Shown: positions 11,090 to 24,293 of the stretch, one piece after another
Layout of the letters: each line of letters begins with the position of its first letter
Numbering within the stretch: the first letter of the stretch is position 1
DNA from: Pseudisothecium myosuroides
Lineage: Eukaryota; Streptophyta; Bryopsida; Hypnales; Lembophyllaceae
Direction: 5' to 3'
Assembly (NCBI GenBank): GCA_951799445.1
Contig: OX637291.1
Span: forward strand, 7,752,501 to 7,816,500
Length of the DNA: 64,000 bases
The notes under the pieces: model-generated
What the model was told of the DNA's origin: nothing
The model's database searches: none
The model's input: only the letters and a program-made list of their open reading frames with translations
Program-made: the position numbers and the translations under genes

Positions 11090-13150
11090 TACCTCTTTAG
11101 CCATTGAGTGGATCAAGGAAAAGGCGCTATTTATTACCAAAGCCAATCATTTTCCTTGGTTTCCTCACATCTCTTTACAAGTTGCAAGTAGACGGATTTT
11201 AGGAGAGCTGCAGTCACAAATAGGTCCCTAGAGCACAATTCTTTGAAAATTCATAAGTAATTCAATAATGCTTTGAAAAACATGAAACCAATTGTGGTAC
11301 ATTTTGCATCCATTTTTCTTTCTCTGAAAAATGAGCTAAGAAAATTTCGTCCATAGAAAACCATAAAAAGGCGGACCAATCCTTAAATGGTTGCTTTTAA
11401 AGTAGACTACTGTAATTGTTGTAGTATGTGCAAGCTTCAATTGAAGGATCATGTATTCAAATTAGTTTGTAGTATGTTGAACACAATAAAATAACATTAT
11501 TAGATAAATTTCCTAACAACTTGGTTCCATTTTCTAATTCAAAAAATAATGAAGATGAATAAGAAGCTCTAACTTTCTAACACTTTTTTTCTTTCACACA
11601 CATTGTTTTTTCTCCATTTCAAGAATTTTGAAAAATGAAATCTTTGCAATAGCTTTTAGATTGAAATTTGTGGCAATATTTCCTAAATTGACATTTGAAA
11701 GTATTCAATTAACATAAAAAAATACACTATTTTCATACCTTATTTTCATAATTTTTGAAATATTTCCTATAAACTTTTAGTATGTTGTAAGGTAATTAGC
11801 AAGACAAATCTCTTCAAACAGTTTCAAATTTTTATAGATTTATTATATGTAAATATGGTCTCCTTAATCCCTTATGCCTCTAGTTTGATTTTTTAAATAA
11901 TGAATGTAGATCCAAGCATCTTTTGAATACCTTTATATTCTTATTTTGCAATGAAAGGGCTCTCAATCCATTGTAATAGTGAGTTCTTTGTTTTATTTTG
12001 TAACTACATGTGTCCAGGGTGTATTTTTAGGGAATATTAATAACATACTTGAAATATATTTTTCCAAAATATATATGAATATGTAAAATATCCTTGCATG
12101 TGATTTTTTAAAGCCCCTATAGTTTTGGTTTTAAGTTTTTAGAGTTTCATTGCCAAACAAAAATGACACTATGTTTTGATTCACCGCTAACTTTTTAGAT
12201 TGATGGAGGTGACTTCCCTTGAGGTCCATAATAATTCAAGAGAAACCCCTACCCAAAACCCTACACCACCCCACTCCACCCTACATTCATGTTACAGGAA
12301 GCAACTCATTTCCAACCACTTAAAAAGCTCCGTGACCATCTGCAGGGCGGGTTTCTTTAGTGTGTAAATTTTATCTTGTGCAAAAATAGACTGTTGAAGG
12401 TTTCCATAATTTTTCATATTTTTTTTTGCAAAACATAAATATTATAAAAAATTTAGTTGAAGATTTTGTTCAACTTATAATGGTCATATAGACCATCTTA
12501 TTTCCGACAAAGGGCTGATTGCAAAATCCATCAAGGGTCGCTTGCAATATTGAGAGTCTTCACTAAAAGAGAAAGGCGTGTTTTAAGTGAGTTTTTAAGC
12601 ATAGTCCTAGACACATGATTTTAAGTAATGACCTTTAAGGAGATTTTCAGCAAAATTTTACTTAAAACACATGGTCCTTCACAATTTTCATCTTATTAAT
12701 TAGAATACAATAATTCAAAACTTTATGCATAGATATCAAACTATCTATTTCAATCCAATCCAATTTAATCCACTAAATTTTAAAAGATAGCTAGGTGTTT
12801 ATAGCATTCTATTTTGAGATTTATAGCATTAAGTTTTAAAAGACCTTTATGTTGTACTCACAAAATGGCATGAAACAAAGCTTCACATGTGGAAGATGTT
12901 GATTAGAAGCTACTTTGAAAATTTCATGCAATGACTCCAAGTAATTTGAAGTCACTAGCAAATTTGCAAAAAAATTCAAAATGGACTCAATAAAAATCTA
13001 GAAGGATTAAGAAACAGAGCTCAATATGCTTCATTTATCCCTTGGCTATATTATTTATCAAAAACACCTCATTTGCATGGATAGATAATATTATGAGTTG
13101 GACAATCACTCATTGTTTTTTTGATTGAAAATTCACTCAAAAAAATATAC
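11090..13150. other. AT-rich intergenic DNA
   Basis: No gene recognised. A C-rich patch (12240-12290, runs of CCCTA/CCACC) stands out from the AT background but has no clear structure. The rest shows only homopolymer tracts. Confidence 0.4.
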
Positions 13151-13154
13151 AAAA

Positions 13155-13190
<36 letters not shown>
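13155..13190. repeat. (AAT)12 microsatellite
   Basis: Twelve uninterrupted AAT units. They generate a spurious tyrosine-rich reading frame on the minus strand (13069-13284), which I do not count as a gene. Confidence 0.95.
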
Positions 13191-13191
<1 letters not shown>

Positions 13192-13199
13192 TTCAAAAT

Positions 13200-16100
13200 A
13201 TATATCCTTCTTTTCACTAGATGAAATAGCTAAATTAACAATGTAATTGAATTGTGTAATCCAATGTGGTGCAACACAATTCATGCAAATATAACATGTA
13301 TGATCTATTGTATACTTAAGTATGACAAGAAGAATAGGGACAAGGGCAAGGTAGCCCTCTTAAAGTTATTTAGTTTGGTTTGGTGCCATTGAAATGTTTT
13401 GTTGCTATGTTATTCTCTTGTTTTCCTACAAAGAAACCAATTGCCTCTATTTTGACCACCAATCTCAACATGCATCTTTAGGATCTAAATAAACCATTGT
13501 TTGGTTTTCTATTCAGTCTAATTGTAGATTATATATCTTTCAAAAAAATAATAAAAATAGCTAAATTACTACAAAATTATTTGTAGGATGAATGCACAAG
13601 TTTTGGGATGAAGAATTGAAATATCCTCCCTTGTAGTAGTGAATGCTTCTACTCCTCATTTTTGCAAGGAGGGTACTTGTGTAGTGCAAATTCTTGAGTA
13701 AGTTAGTGATCATTTTTGGGATATAAGGGCAAGTTTGTCTGTAATTGGAGTCCAAATTATTAACTTGAGAGTTGAAGTGCATTGTAGAATCAAGACAATT
13801 TTTTTAGCAATCATTTATTATACCACTTGTAAAAATGTGATCAAATTTTAACTATTCAACTTTTCAAAAAATTTAAAGACAAGCATGAATCAAATTCTAC
13901 TAAATTAGCCACAGCTGTAGTTTGTATCATCTCAAATCACTAATACAAACAACAATTGCTTTTCAATTGAAATAAAACCTGACTTTGTCCAATATACAAC
14001 TTTTATGTTTGTAATTTTGAATTCATTCACATGAATATAGTATGACTCATCAAATGCAAAAAACAAGAAACGTAAACAGATTTGTGAGGTGGTGTCACCA
14101 CAAATTATTTATCAACCAATTGTATGCAATTCCAAGCACTAGCAAAAACCAATTGAAGGTGATTTTTATAATTAGCTCCCAAGTCCTTGAAACTGAATGC
14201 TCATAAATGTGCTCAATTTTTAAATGTAAAAATTGCATTAATGGAGACAGTGTACTGTACAGTCACACTGTCAACATTCCACTACCCGGCACAAAAATGT
14301 TGCCCGAAATGGGCGTGCAAACGATGCTCAAGGTACTTGGGCCAAAGAAAACAGCAACCTGCGAATTTGAATCCTACAAGCCAAAAATACGATATTTACG
14401 ACTTCAAAATTGCATCTGCCCACACCTCAAACTGCAAACCGCTTAGCGTGCAAAAATTATTCCATAGATGTCCAAGCCAACCTTAGATCACTAGGGTTCC
14501 TTTCAAGGAATGGGGGGCTAAAAATGTAGAATTTGACTCTAAATTTCAAGACAGATTTACACATCTGTATGGGAGATCCAATTTGATCATTGTATTTAAA
14601 ATCTAAAAGCACATGATCGAAAATAGGCCTCACATTTGGGCCTCATCACTTTACATTAACTAGGCCCAAATTCATTACAAAACTAGGCGGCCTTCCATCC
14701 AACCTTAGGACTAGTATAAAGTGGGCCTCAGTAATTAAAAAATTTCTTTTCCATGTATCCTTAAGTGATTGCCTCTTTAGGTTAAGAGGGAAAAATAACT
14801 TCAACCACTCTAAGAGCATCCTTAGGCTGGCCTTGCATTGGAGCTCTGCAATGGTATGTTTTTGTGGTTCTATGAAAACTTAGCCCCATTGCAATCATTA
14901 TCATGTTCTTCACCTTTGCGGGCTTGACATTCAAACAACCTCGCACAACAAACTTAGAGTGTTTGTTGAACCCTAAAAGGAGCTTTGCATTCTAGTCAAA
15001 GGCATCTTGGCGCCCTTCCAATACTTGGTTCAATGAATGTTGAAGTTCCACCTTACATCTTTCCATCGCCATAAAATTCTTACCAACACCACTCCACTCC
15101 CAAGCTGCAAAACAGTCACATCGGCAACGACAAGTCCCCCAAAGCAAATTTAGAAATTAGGATAGTGTCCGTAGGTTGACATGCACTCTTTGGGATGGCT
15201 CTCGTCACCTTGGAGTCAATAGACTTGGATTATACCAATAGAATACTACATAATGAGGCCATGATTGAGGATGCTTTAAGTACTTGGCGTACATGAAGAG
15301 TTTGTTTGTTTAGGGTTCCACTTTGGACTCTAAAAAGCCAATCCGAGTAACACGTGGACTATATAATTTTGTGAGAAGGGACATTCTATACTAACTAATT
15401 TTAATTTGAGAATGGAGGGGGAGCAAGTTGAGGGTTGGGTAGTTTGTTAGAGTTATAAGAGGGGGTGCCATAAATGTAGGGTTAGGGTAGAAATAGTGTA
15501 AAGAGAATTATTTGTTTTAAAATAATTCATGTACTTTGGAAAGTATTTGATTGTTTTATAACTTTTGTTTGTATAGTATTATGTAAGTGGTGTATTTAAT
15601 GGCAATGTTATTGTTAGAAAGTTTTTTTTATAGCAAAAGTGGAAATTTCAAGATGTTGATGAAGTAACTGTATGGATGGTGCATGAGTTGTGCCACTGTG
15701 ATAATTACCATCAATGGTTATGTATTCCAACCTAGGTTGTAAGTGTTGATAATGAATGAATGGTATTTATTGAGCTTATGTGCCAATAACAAAGTTTGGG
15801 TAAAATAGATCATTGCAATATGTTAGTTTGATTAACTGAATTTTGTATTGTAGTGGGGTTATTAATAGGACATTTTGGATAGGTATTGTTTAGAGACATA
15901 GTGTATCAAGGCATAAGCGGGCATCACATGTACAATTCATGGGGTTAGAGTAGTGACACGGGTGTAACCATGGTGGGGTGGGGTGTTTCAAGGTGGAACT
16001 TGAAAAAATCCTACATTTATTAGTACAAAACATCTAGATTTTGTATGTGATAGTATCATTTTCCAAAATTCATGTAGTGCTTTGTTACATCATTGTAAAT

Positions 16101-16957
16101 GGAAGGCTATGATGTTTGGATGGGTGCAACTTATGCAAACGTGTACCCATATATATATTTGTTGTAATTTAGGCCTTTATATGGTGTCCATTGTAGAGAT
16201 GATCTGAATCATCTTTGTGGAAGAAATAAAGGATAGTATAGGCATATTCATAGTCATACTCTAGAGAATGTTGCTCCTTTAAATTTTTTGAATTGGTGAG
16301 GTTAATTTTTTTTTGAATGTAAGCGCAAACTTTTTGTATTATGAGAAGGAAATTTTTGGTATATAGTAGTTGAGTGATAAAGTTGAGGATGATTTTATCT
16401 AGATGGTTTATTTGAGCATATGTATGTTTGACGTATGTATTGATGAGGTAAATGAGTTTGAATCTATCTATAAAAATGCGAGGTGGTTCATTATGATTAT
16501 TTATATGTAGATAAAGCAATAGTGTGTGGATCACCATGATTTCAAATGCAAGATATTTTGAAGCCTTGGAAGTTTGAGCACTTCAAACTTCCATTTTGTC
16601 CGTTGGATTGTAAATGTTGTAGCTTACAATTTTAGGAAGTCATATATTGGAACCATGGGGTCTTTTCTTGGTGGTACATATAAATGAGACGTCTATATAA
16701 TAAATATATAAGGGAGGATATTTTAGTATGGGATAGTGTTGTATTTGTGTAGAGGTTCTCTTGGATCATCTTCAATGGACTCAAGAATTTGTCCCTCCAC
16801 ATAAACTTCTAACTTTTGACTAGTTTATAATTAGAACTTGAAATTTCTATCATTAAAGCACATTCCAAAGTGCTTTAAATAGGTGGAAGAAAACTCAAAT
16901 TTTAGACAATGGACAATGAAAACAAATTGCTTCAAAAGCTAGCTTAAGACAACTATT
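13200..16957. other. AT-rich intergenic DNA with a possible dispersed repeat
   Basis: No gene is supported. The 14222-14480 stretch shares scattered blocks and the end ATTCCATAGAT with 18880-19110, so it may be an old dispersed repeat; similarity is too patchy by eye to fix its ends. The 14880-15450 stretch is slightly less AT-biased but no protein is recognised. The 122-codon minus frame at 16169-16537 is rich in N, I, Y and H, as expected by chance in such DNA. Confidence 0.35.
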
Positions 16958-17470
16958 CATTAGAGAATATTTCAGGCCTTCGGAGGTCTGCTCCACAGCC
17001 CTCCAAGGTACCCTGAAATTTGCTTTTTTTTTTGCTAAAAAATTCGTTTTTCTCCTATTCCTGCCCATCTGAAACTGCAGTGACAGTGGCGTAGGAACCG
17101 AGTTTTACGAGTAATTTTTTTTTTAAATCTTAAAAAAATTATTGAAAAAAAAAATCGCAAAGACTGACTGTTTTGGCGAGCAGCCAGCCAAGCTGACTGC
17201 TCACTGTAGCAGTTTTCTGGAGTGACAGACCAAGATTTTTAATAGCTTGGTTTGTCACTCCGGAGCAGCCCTCCGGAAGGCTGAAAATTCCTCTAATGTA
17301 CAGAGGTTGGATAAATCACAGTTACCAATGCATGTAGCACTTCAATTTTGGTACATCCAATGATAGAGATTTCAAGTTCTAATTATAATCCTGCAAAAAT
17401 TTATAACTTTATTTAGAAGAGCAAATCCCAGAGTGCATTGAGAATGCTCTTAGTAGAACAGTATTAACAA
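16790..17470. repeat. Old palindromic repeat hosting a hairpin MITE
   Basis: The left arm near 16825-16860 (TTATAATTAGAACTTGAAAT, then CTATCATT) recurs inverted near 17350-17390 (AATGATAGAGATTTCAAGTT, then CTAATTATAA). A third partial copy is near 18625-18650. The MITE at 16958-17298 sits between the arms. Confidence 0.5.
16958..17298. mobile_element. Hairpin MITE with CATTAGAG ends, copy 1
   Basis: Ends are CATTAGAGAATATTTCAGGC (left) and, on the other strand from 17298, CATTAGAGGAATTTTCAGCC. Subterminal GC-rich blocks (CCTTCGGAGG, GAGCAGCCCTCCGG) contrast with AT-rich filler. At 17219-17261 a near-perfect hairpin has arms GGAGTGACAGACCAAG and CTTGGTTTGTCACTCC. An inverted relative is at 54646-55029. 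No obvious target duplication is seen. Confidence 0.75.
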
Positions 17471-19540
17471 ATAGAAAAAGCTAAATAACCTAGTGCTTTC
17501 ATTTGCAACGATGCTAGCATGTGAGCATAGAAATGCAAGCATATGAGCCTTGAATATATGTATAGGTAGATATCCTACAACCATTGAAAGTATTTATAAT
17601 ATAAACGCTTATAATATAGGTATATGTAACATAGGTAATCTATAATCATGGAAAAATTCTATTATGTGTATAGAATTCTATGCTCATGTGCTCATGATCT
17701 TAGGCTCTTATAATAACAACCGTTTTTTCATTTGCAACTGTATAATAAAATGAAAGCTTGACAATTAATTTTCTTATGGCATAAAGTCCTTTTGAGATAA
17801 GATATTTAGCCTCAGTATAGACATTGAAGTCAATGAATGAAATAAATCAGACAAATTAAGGTAGACAAGCCTATTACCACCTTGACTTGGAATTTGAATA
17901 TCTTGGGGCCAATTCCAAGAGGGGCACATATTTTTCAGACATGTGCGCTTGATTCAAACATGAAACCCAAGTGAATTATAATTTTACAATTGTAATTTTT
18001 GATAATTTTTCAAGTGATATGCCTTGAAAATACAAAACCACCTATGGAATTGAATCATAAATATCTCATTAACTACCCATAACAACCTTTTTCTGTATCT
18101 AATGTCACTTAAATATTCATTAATCAAGCATTGACATGTTATCCCATTTTGGCATTAATGCACTGATTTTGTCATAATCTTGAATAATTCGGATATTTTT
18201 TGGACAAATTTGGATGTTTGAACAAATGGAATTGGAGCCAAACATAAGATGATGGAATTAATATGGTGATGGAGTGGCTTACTTCATGTGCCCTGACAAT
18301 TTTAGGTATGTGGCATCAATACATTATTTTCTTGCTATCTCTTCAATTTTCTCTATACATTGTATGTTAAATACAATAGGTACTCAAAGATTTATAGGCA
18401 CTCATAAAGTTTGTACAAAGAATACCAATAGAATAGTTGAGTAAATAGTTGGTCAAATGTGGCCAAATGTGGAAGTTCAATGGCCAAACTTTGCTTTGGT
18501 AACCATGATTTGCCAAGTCCTCTACAAATTTCTACTTTTATCTTTCTTTTAAATTGGTTGTCCAATGTTTAAATTTAAATTTTCTTGTACCTACTCAAAG
18601 TTTCTTTTGGATGCCCTTCCAATGATATAAATTTCAAGTTCTAATTACACACCATTCAAAAGTAAGAAATATATTTGAAGGGCTGATGTACCGGTACAAC
18701 TTCTGACGCCTGAGGATGCTCTGAGCAACAATGTGCACCCAGTGATGTAGGTGAGTTACTGGTTGAGTGAAACATGTGGCAACTTCAGCGATAGTATTAT
18801 TGATTGAGCTCTGATTTTTGTACATCCTAATCCATAGATGTGGTAGAAAACATCAGTATGACAAATTGACAATAGATGTACCCAGTACTAGATTTTAGAC
18901 AAGCAACTGCCCAACCTGGAACCCACTTACCTGCTGCCCGCTGCCCTTTTTCTCAGAATCGCTACCCGAAACTTGTGTGCAAATGGGATAACTAAGTGTT
19001 TGGACCCAGTGAAACAAAGGTCAACAATTTCGAGTCAGAAATGCGGAATTTCCAAAAACAAAGTCTTCAAATCCCTAACGACCAAACGGGCAAATAGTAT
19101 TCCATAGATACCAGCTCGAACAGAGATTTTGTTGGTAGGGTCATCAGATTTGTTATCTTAAAGATTTTTGCAAGCACTTTATAAAGATTGCTTCCATATA
19201 CTATAATCCAGTACATGCAACTGAAGTTTACTAAGAAGATGATTCTTAATAAAAGGATATGCAGAGTTCTACAGTTGTTCCACAACATTGCACACCACTG
19301 CGCTAGGATGTCAATGCAATCCCATCGATCATCTTCCAGCTCCCTAGCTAAATCACTGCTGATCCTTTTCTATTTGAGGGTCCACGACACCATAGATTCT
19401 AATGGAATTGCGGCAATGCAACAAAACTATAATACAATTTTATTCATTTATGTTCAAACCTAATGAGAAATCTGGGGTGCATGATGCAAGCATTTCAATT
19501 CTTCAAAGTCAAACTGCTCTTCCATAGTCTTCGCTTTCAT
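17300..19540. other. AT-rich intergenic DNA
   Basis: No gene recognised. The 18880-19110 stretch is less AT-rich and shares blocks with 14222-14480. No terminal repeats could be fixed. Confidence 0.35.
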
Positions 19541-19735
19541 TATTGTCACATCGGGCGAGTTAAGATCACAAGATGTCCCGGACGGGTAGATATATGAGAC
19601 GGTTCGAACGGAGTGGACAGACAGTCTAATTACCTTAAAGTAGTCAAATCGGGTAGGTTAGGGTCACCCGATGTTTCGGACATGCAGACAAATCGGACAA
19701 TTAGGACGGATAGTCTGGCCAATGTGATAATTATG
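19540..19735. mobile_element. Small MITE-like unit with imperfect internal duplication
   Basis: Ends ATTGTCACATCGGGC (from 19542) and, on the other strand from about 19732, ATTATCACATTGGCC are similar inverted repeats. Inside, an imperfect direct repeat of about 80 bp (19545-19626 and 19643-19718) shares ATCGGG, GATGT, CGGAC and ACGGA blocks. It is GC-richer than its surroundings. Superfamily is unknown. Confidence 0.45.
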
Positions 19736-19889
19736 TTTCTTTTGGAGAATGTGGATTGCTTACTATGTTTGGGTACAATTTCGCTTGGGGTTGTTGATGC
19801 AGGAGAATCATGAAACCCGGACAGGACAAGCATTTCCTAAAAATCTCTAACCCCTACGCATCAAACTCTTGATCCGGAAAGCATTGAGT

Positions 19890-21420
19890 GGGTAATTGCA
19901 AATGCTTCCCGCGTCACATGGGTTGGCACCATTTCAAGCTCGTTGGCGTCACTTTACTTTTCCCTCCCACTTTTCATGCTGTGGAAAACATAAAAGGCAA
20001 GGTTACTGAGAGTGTACTTTATCGCTACTTTGGCAGCAAGAGCAACAAATCAAGTTGGAAGTACTACAAAGGCTAGACTTTTGAAGAGGCTGCCTCCATT
20101 TACAGCTTATGAAGATGTGTGTATGACAAGTCATTTATGCCCAACAAAGAGGTTAAACTTCAATTTGTTGGAGGACTCATTTTACAATCTTAAAGAAAAC
20201 TTGTCAACTGGGTTGAATTTGCAATTGGTAGATACAAATACAGAGAAGTGTTAAAGACCTCTAAATTCCCAAAAGGCAAATAGTAAGAGGTTTGGGAGGA
20301 GAGTTGAGAAAATGAGAGCCTATAGTAAGGTTTTGGTTTTGGAGAAGAGGAGATGTAGTGTGCAATCTTTAGAGAGCGTGACGTTGGCTCCTGATTTCAA
20401 GCTCTATTTGAAAAATGATGTGCTTGAAAAGACAAAGATGGGAAAGAAGGGTATGTTGCAACAATGTCATTGCAAAGCTTGAAAAATTAAACAAGGAAAA
20501 ATCTAGTTGTCTCGCTAAGTTGGTCAAATAGAGATTTGATAGATATGGAAGAAGTGAGAAGTTGATACAAGAGAGTAGGTTGGATTTTTTTAAAACGGTC
20601 TTGCATAAAGATGTCAATTGAGGGCGAGTTGAAGAGGGTTAAAGTATTGTTGTCAAATAGAATGCTAATGTTTGAATAGTCAAAGATTGAGGTTAAGAAA
20701 CTTTGCAACGAAAAGTCTTTTTTCAAGTGCAAGATCAATAATTCATTACAAAGGTCATCAGCAGCTGGTGTTACATAAATGAGCTATGGAGATGATTGAA
20801 GCATGATTGCTATTGAAAGATATGAAAAAAGTAGGACCAAGTTTGTTTAAACAGGGCGTTTGCTGAGAAGGTTGTATGCCTTTATAGCAATGTTGTTGAA
20901 GGTTGTCGGGCTATTATTTCAAGGACAGAAGGTATGTTGGCTGCAAGTGAAGAGAAGTAAAAATTAGTCTCGTCTAGGATTTTGTCGCTAAAGGATATCT
21001 TGAAAAGTATGTGAAAACAACTACAAGCCATGAAAGGTAGTAGCAGTAACATGTTGTCTTTCAAACCTATCTCAAAAAATCTTGTCACTCCTCTGGCGAC
21101 AATGTACATTCTCAATTTGTGTCCTATATGTAGATTGTAGTATCACTGTTACAACTTTGTTGTGATGGGATGTGGCCACACCTACTACCCATTTTGTTTG
21201 ACGGAGCATGCCAAGAAGGCAGAAACATGTCTTCTAAAAGATTGTAACAAGCCATTTTGGAATGAGTCAATAGCAGCAATTGGCATCCGTATAAGAGTGA
21301 TGGAGGTTAGTGAAGTTACAATAAAGAATGCTCACCTTCAAGAAAACCTATTGGGTACATTCCCCACTTCCTCAGGTAAAATTCCAAGAACCAAAATGTG
21401 TTCTTATAAATGTTAATCAA
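19890..21420 (+). pseudogene. Decayed gene with a coiled-coil region and a RING-like Cys/His motif
   Basis: Protein-like blocks appear in changing plus frames. One is near 20020-20075 (YFGSKSNKSSWKYYKG). A Lys/Glu-rich stretch at about 20270-20640 has the composition of a coiled coil. Near 21115-21290 a reading NLCPICRL, one stop, then YHCYNFVVMGCGHTYYPFC and a C...C pair follow. The C-x2-C ... C-x-H-x4-F-C ... C order resembles a RING or related zinc finger. Many stops and shifts separate the blocks, so it is not a working gene unless heavily spliced. I do not recognise the family. It may be a dead copy of a host or transposon gene. Confidence 0.45.
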
Positions 21421-21608
21421 AGTAGGAGATTGTTTCATTCCAGAGATAGGAAGTGGGAATGAAGGATTTCTTTCCTTTGAATTATTTGCTTATATCCGTT
21501 CCATGACTATTGTTGTTTTTAGGAATTAGAATTTTGTTGAATATCAAAGTGTTTGGACTTGATGCCCAATGAGATCACTCCTTGTAATTTAAGGTATACA
21601 CCTAAGTT

Positions 21609-22363
21609 AATCCCTTAAAGACCATGAATGCAAATTTTGAACAATGAATATATGAAAACACATCCCAAACTCACCGAAATGCATTTTTTTATCCATCATT
21701 TAAAAAAAAATCTTGTATTAGTTCTTTAACATTTGTACAATATAGATTATGAAGATTTTGATTTGCAAATATTCTATAATTCAAAGGGGATCAGTAGGTC
21801 TAGCCTCAAAAAGTAGCATTTTCAATTTAAAAAATGACCCTTCAAAAACAACTAGAATCAAAAAATAAAATAAAAATCTTTAAAAATCACTATAATTAGG
21901 ACTTAGCATTTTGAACTTATAGAAAAAAAATCTTGTAAATATCATAAATATTCAATCTACGATTGATTTTAGAAAGAATTTTCAATATTTGGTTTTAAAT
22001 TTCATTGTAAAATATTATTTTGTGTATTTGTTGTATTAACCTTATGGATGTAATCTATAATAGAACCATTCTTATTGCATAATATACAGTAAGAGAGGTT
22101 GTGATATTTGTGAATAGTAGTTAGAGGCCTCATAGTGAGAGGCCACGTTAGCCAAAGTTCAGTATAGAACCTCTCCAACTGCATAAACCTCTCTTAGTGC
22201 ATAGTCCTGGTATTATGCACTAAGAGAGGTTATACTGTATAAATCATATTTTACAACTATTGTTTGAAATTCATTATTAAAATATTGTTTAAGTTGCATT
22301 TTATAATAGATCTTCATAATTTTAGAAATTTAGACCCCCTCCAGATGGTCCTGTAAAGATTAA
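21609..22363. mobile_element. TTAA-flanked piggyBac-like MITE with nested pogo MITE
   Basis: TTAA at 21609-21612 and 22360-22363. Ends inward: TCCCTTAAAGACCATG and TCTTTACAGGACCATC. The body matches, in inverse orientation, the element at 42901-43477, which lacks the insertion found here at 22085-22239. Confidence 0.7.
22085..22239. mobile_element. Emigrant/pogo-like MITE (about 155 bp)
   Basis: TA at 22085-22086 and 22238-22239 flanks CAGTA...TACTG ends. The right end, read inward, is CAGTATAACCTCTCTTAGTG. It closely resembles the known Emigrant end CAGTAAAACCTCT of the pogo superfamily. The internal part repeats AGAGAGGTT/AACCTCTCT blocks and can fold. The related TTAA element at 42901-43477 provides the uninterrupted state. 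Confidence 0.75.
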
Positions 22364-22549
22364 GAGGGTATTTGATGTGGGGCTATTTACCTTAATTATT
22401 GAGTTTAAAATGATTGTTTTTTTACATAAAAAGCTACGAGGGGCATATTTCCAATACTTTATGTTTTTTGTAAATTCATTCATGCGGTTTTATAAGTGGG
22501 TCTATCTTACATACCAAATTTAAGTGTCCAATTGACTAAGTGGTAGTTT

Positions 22550-23457
22550 TTAACCCCTAAAGACCAATTGTCCGTTAAATGAACAATTTAAAATCTGGGT
22601 AGGATCCTATGAAGTCAATTTTGGCTGGTTATTCACAAAATATTGACACAAGGTGTGAATATGTATCCCTTTAGTAAGAATATTTCTTTTTCTAATTGAG
22701 AACCTGAATCAAAGCAATTTGGGTGTCTTTTAAGCACCTTTGCAAAAATGCTCATCAACTTTTGAAATTTGGCATATATGTAACTAATAAACTATGGCAT
22801 ACAATTGTCAAAAAAATTAGTTTTCAAATCACATGCTAAAAGGAGTCAAACTTTATTAGCTATATTGAGGTGGGTTCAAGAAAAACATTTTCTTCTACTT
22901 CAAGCCCTCTTATCTTGCAATATGTGAAGTCAAAGTTCTTGAAACTTTTCCCACATATTCCAAATGTTTGTCTCTAATTTTTTATTTTTTGGAATTCAAA
23001 TAAAAAATTTCTCCATTGCACAAGAAATCATCAAAAAATGACTAGTATATTGCCAATGCACTTAACCTCCTTACATTGCAGGTTGATTTAGAATAAGCTA
23101 GACTCCATATTTGCTTCTAAAATATTTTATGGATAAACCTAATATCATATACGTATGAATGGCTAAAATCCTCATCTTTGTGTAGAGAATTTTTTTTATT
23201 CTATGATGGCTCAAAGTCTGTTGGCCATGTTTTGTATGAATTAAAATAAAAAATAAAAAATCTCACTTCAAATGTTATAATTTTTCAATCCACGCGGCCA
23301 AATGGGTTGAATTTTTTTTTCACACATTGCCTTATTTGTTTAATGCACTTTTATATGGTTAAAATTCAATTATTTAAAAAAAAATTGGATTGTGCATAAA
23401 AAATGGGCAATTTTGAACTTTTCTTCTTCCAAACATCCTTCAGCCTCTAGGGGTTAA
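22550..23457. mobile_element. TTAA-flanked piggyBac-like MITE (908 bp)
   Basis: TTAA at 22550-22553 and 23454-23457. Ends inward: CCCCTAAAGACCAATTG and CCCCTAGAGGCTGAAGG. AT-rich body without coding capacity. Confidence 0.65.
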
Positions 23458-23459
23458 TA

Positions 23460-24290
23460 GCAAGTTTATAATTGAACACTTCAATATTTCCATTGATACT
23501 ATCCCATCAACATCCCATTTAATATGAATGTATTTAACATTTATAGCTTTAAAGAATGAAGTTAAACAGATTATAAACTCTATCCTCATGTTGTACAATT
23601 TTTAGTTCATTGAACCCACTAAAGTATGACTCCCTATTTGTGCAATGTAACAATTTTTGCCACTTGCGGTCAATGCCTTACGTTTACACTTAATTTTTTT
23701 GATATATACATTATTAGTACTATGACATAATTTAGTCAACCACCCTTTATTGTAGATTTTCTTCACTATGTTCATTTTATCATCTACATGAAACTATTTC
23801 TATACACTTATACTCATCGTACTTTGAGAAATTTGCACGGCTTCTATTTGTCAAGGCTAACTTATCAATAAAAATTCATACTAGTGAATATGCTAATCTC
23901 AATGGAAACATTGTTCAAACACACAAACTAAACTATTTGGAATTTTTTAAAATTTTAAAATTGAATTAAAAGATGAGTCTGTAAGTTATTTTTTGAAGAA
24001 GATGCTCTGATTGTCCAATTAAAAAACAAAGATTCTACAAACCTTTCTCATCACTAATATGATCCAAATGGAATGAATCAAATCTTTCTATATAGAAAAA
24101 GTATTTTCTATGAGTTTAAAAAAAATAATAATTATGAGTTTTTGTGATTTTTTGGTGCTTCTCTACAAATTCCTGTTTGAGCTTTGGATGGCACATCTTT
24201 TATTCCCGAGTATCGATTGAAATATTCAGTAGGCTAAATTGAACTTACAAATGGTGTTTGACCACATGACAATGGGTGCATCCGTAAAGT
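23460..24290. other. AT-rich spacer
   Basis: Lies between two TTAA-flanked elements. No gene, RNA or repeat end is recognised. Confidence 0.4.
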
Positions 24291-24293
24291 TCT

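Noticed and set aside
13069..13284. 71-codon minus frame with a tyrosine run
   Set aside because: Produced by the (AAT)12 microsatellite.
16169..16537. 122-codon minus frame
   Set aside because: Composition (Ile, Asn, Tyr, His) is that of random AT-rich DNA and there are no motifs.
16958..17298. Helitron interpretation of the hairpin MITE
   Set aside because: The unit has inverted ends at both sides and its hairpin is internal; there is no TC...CTRR layout.
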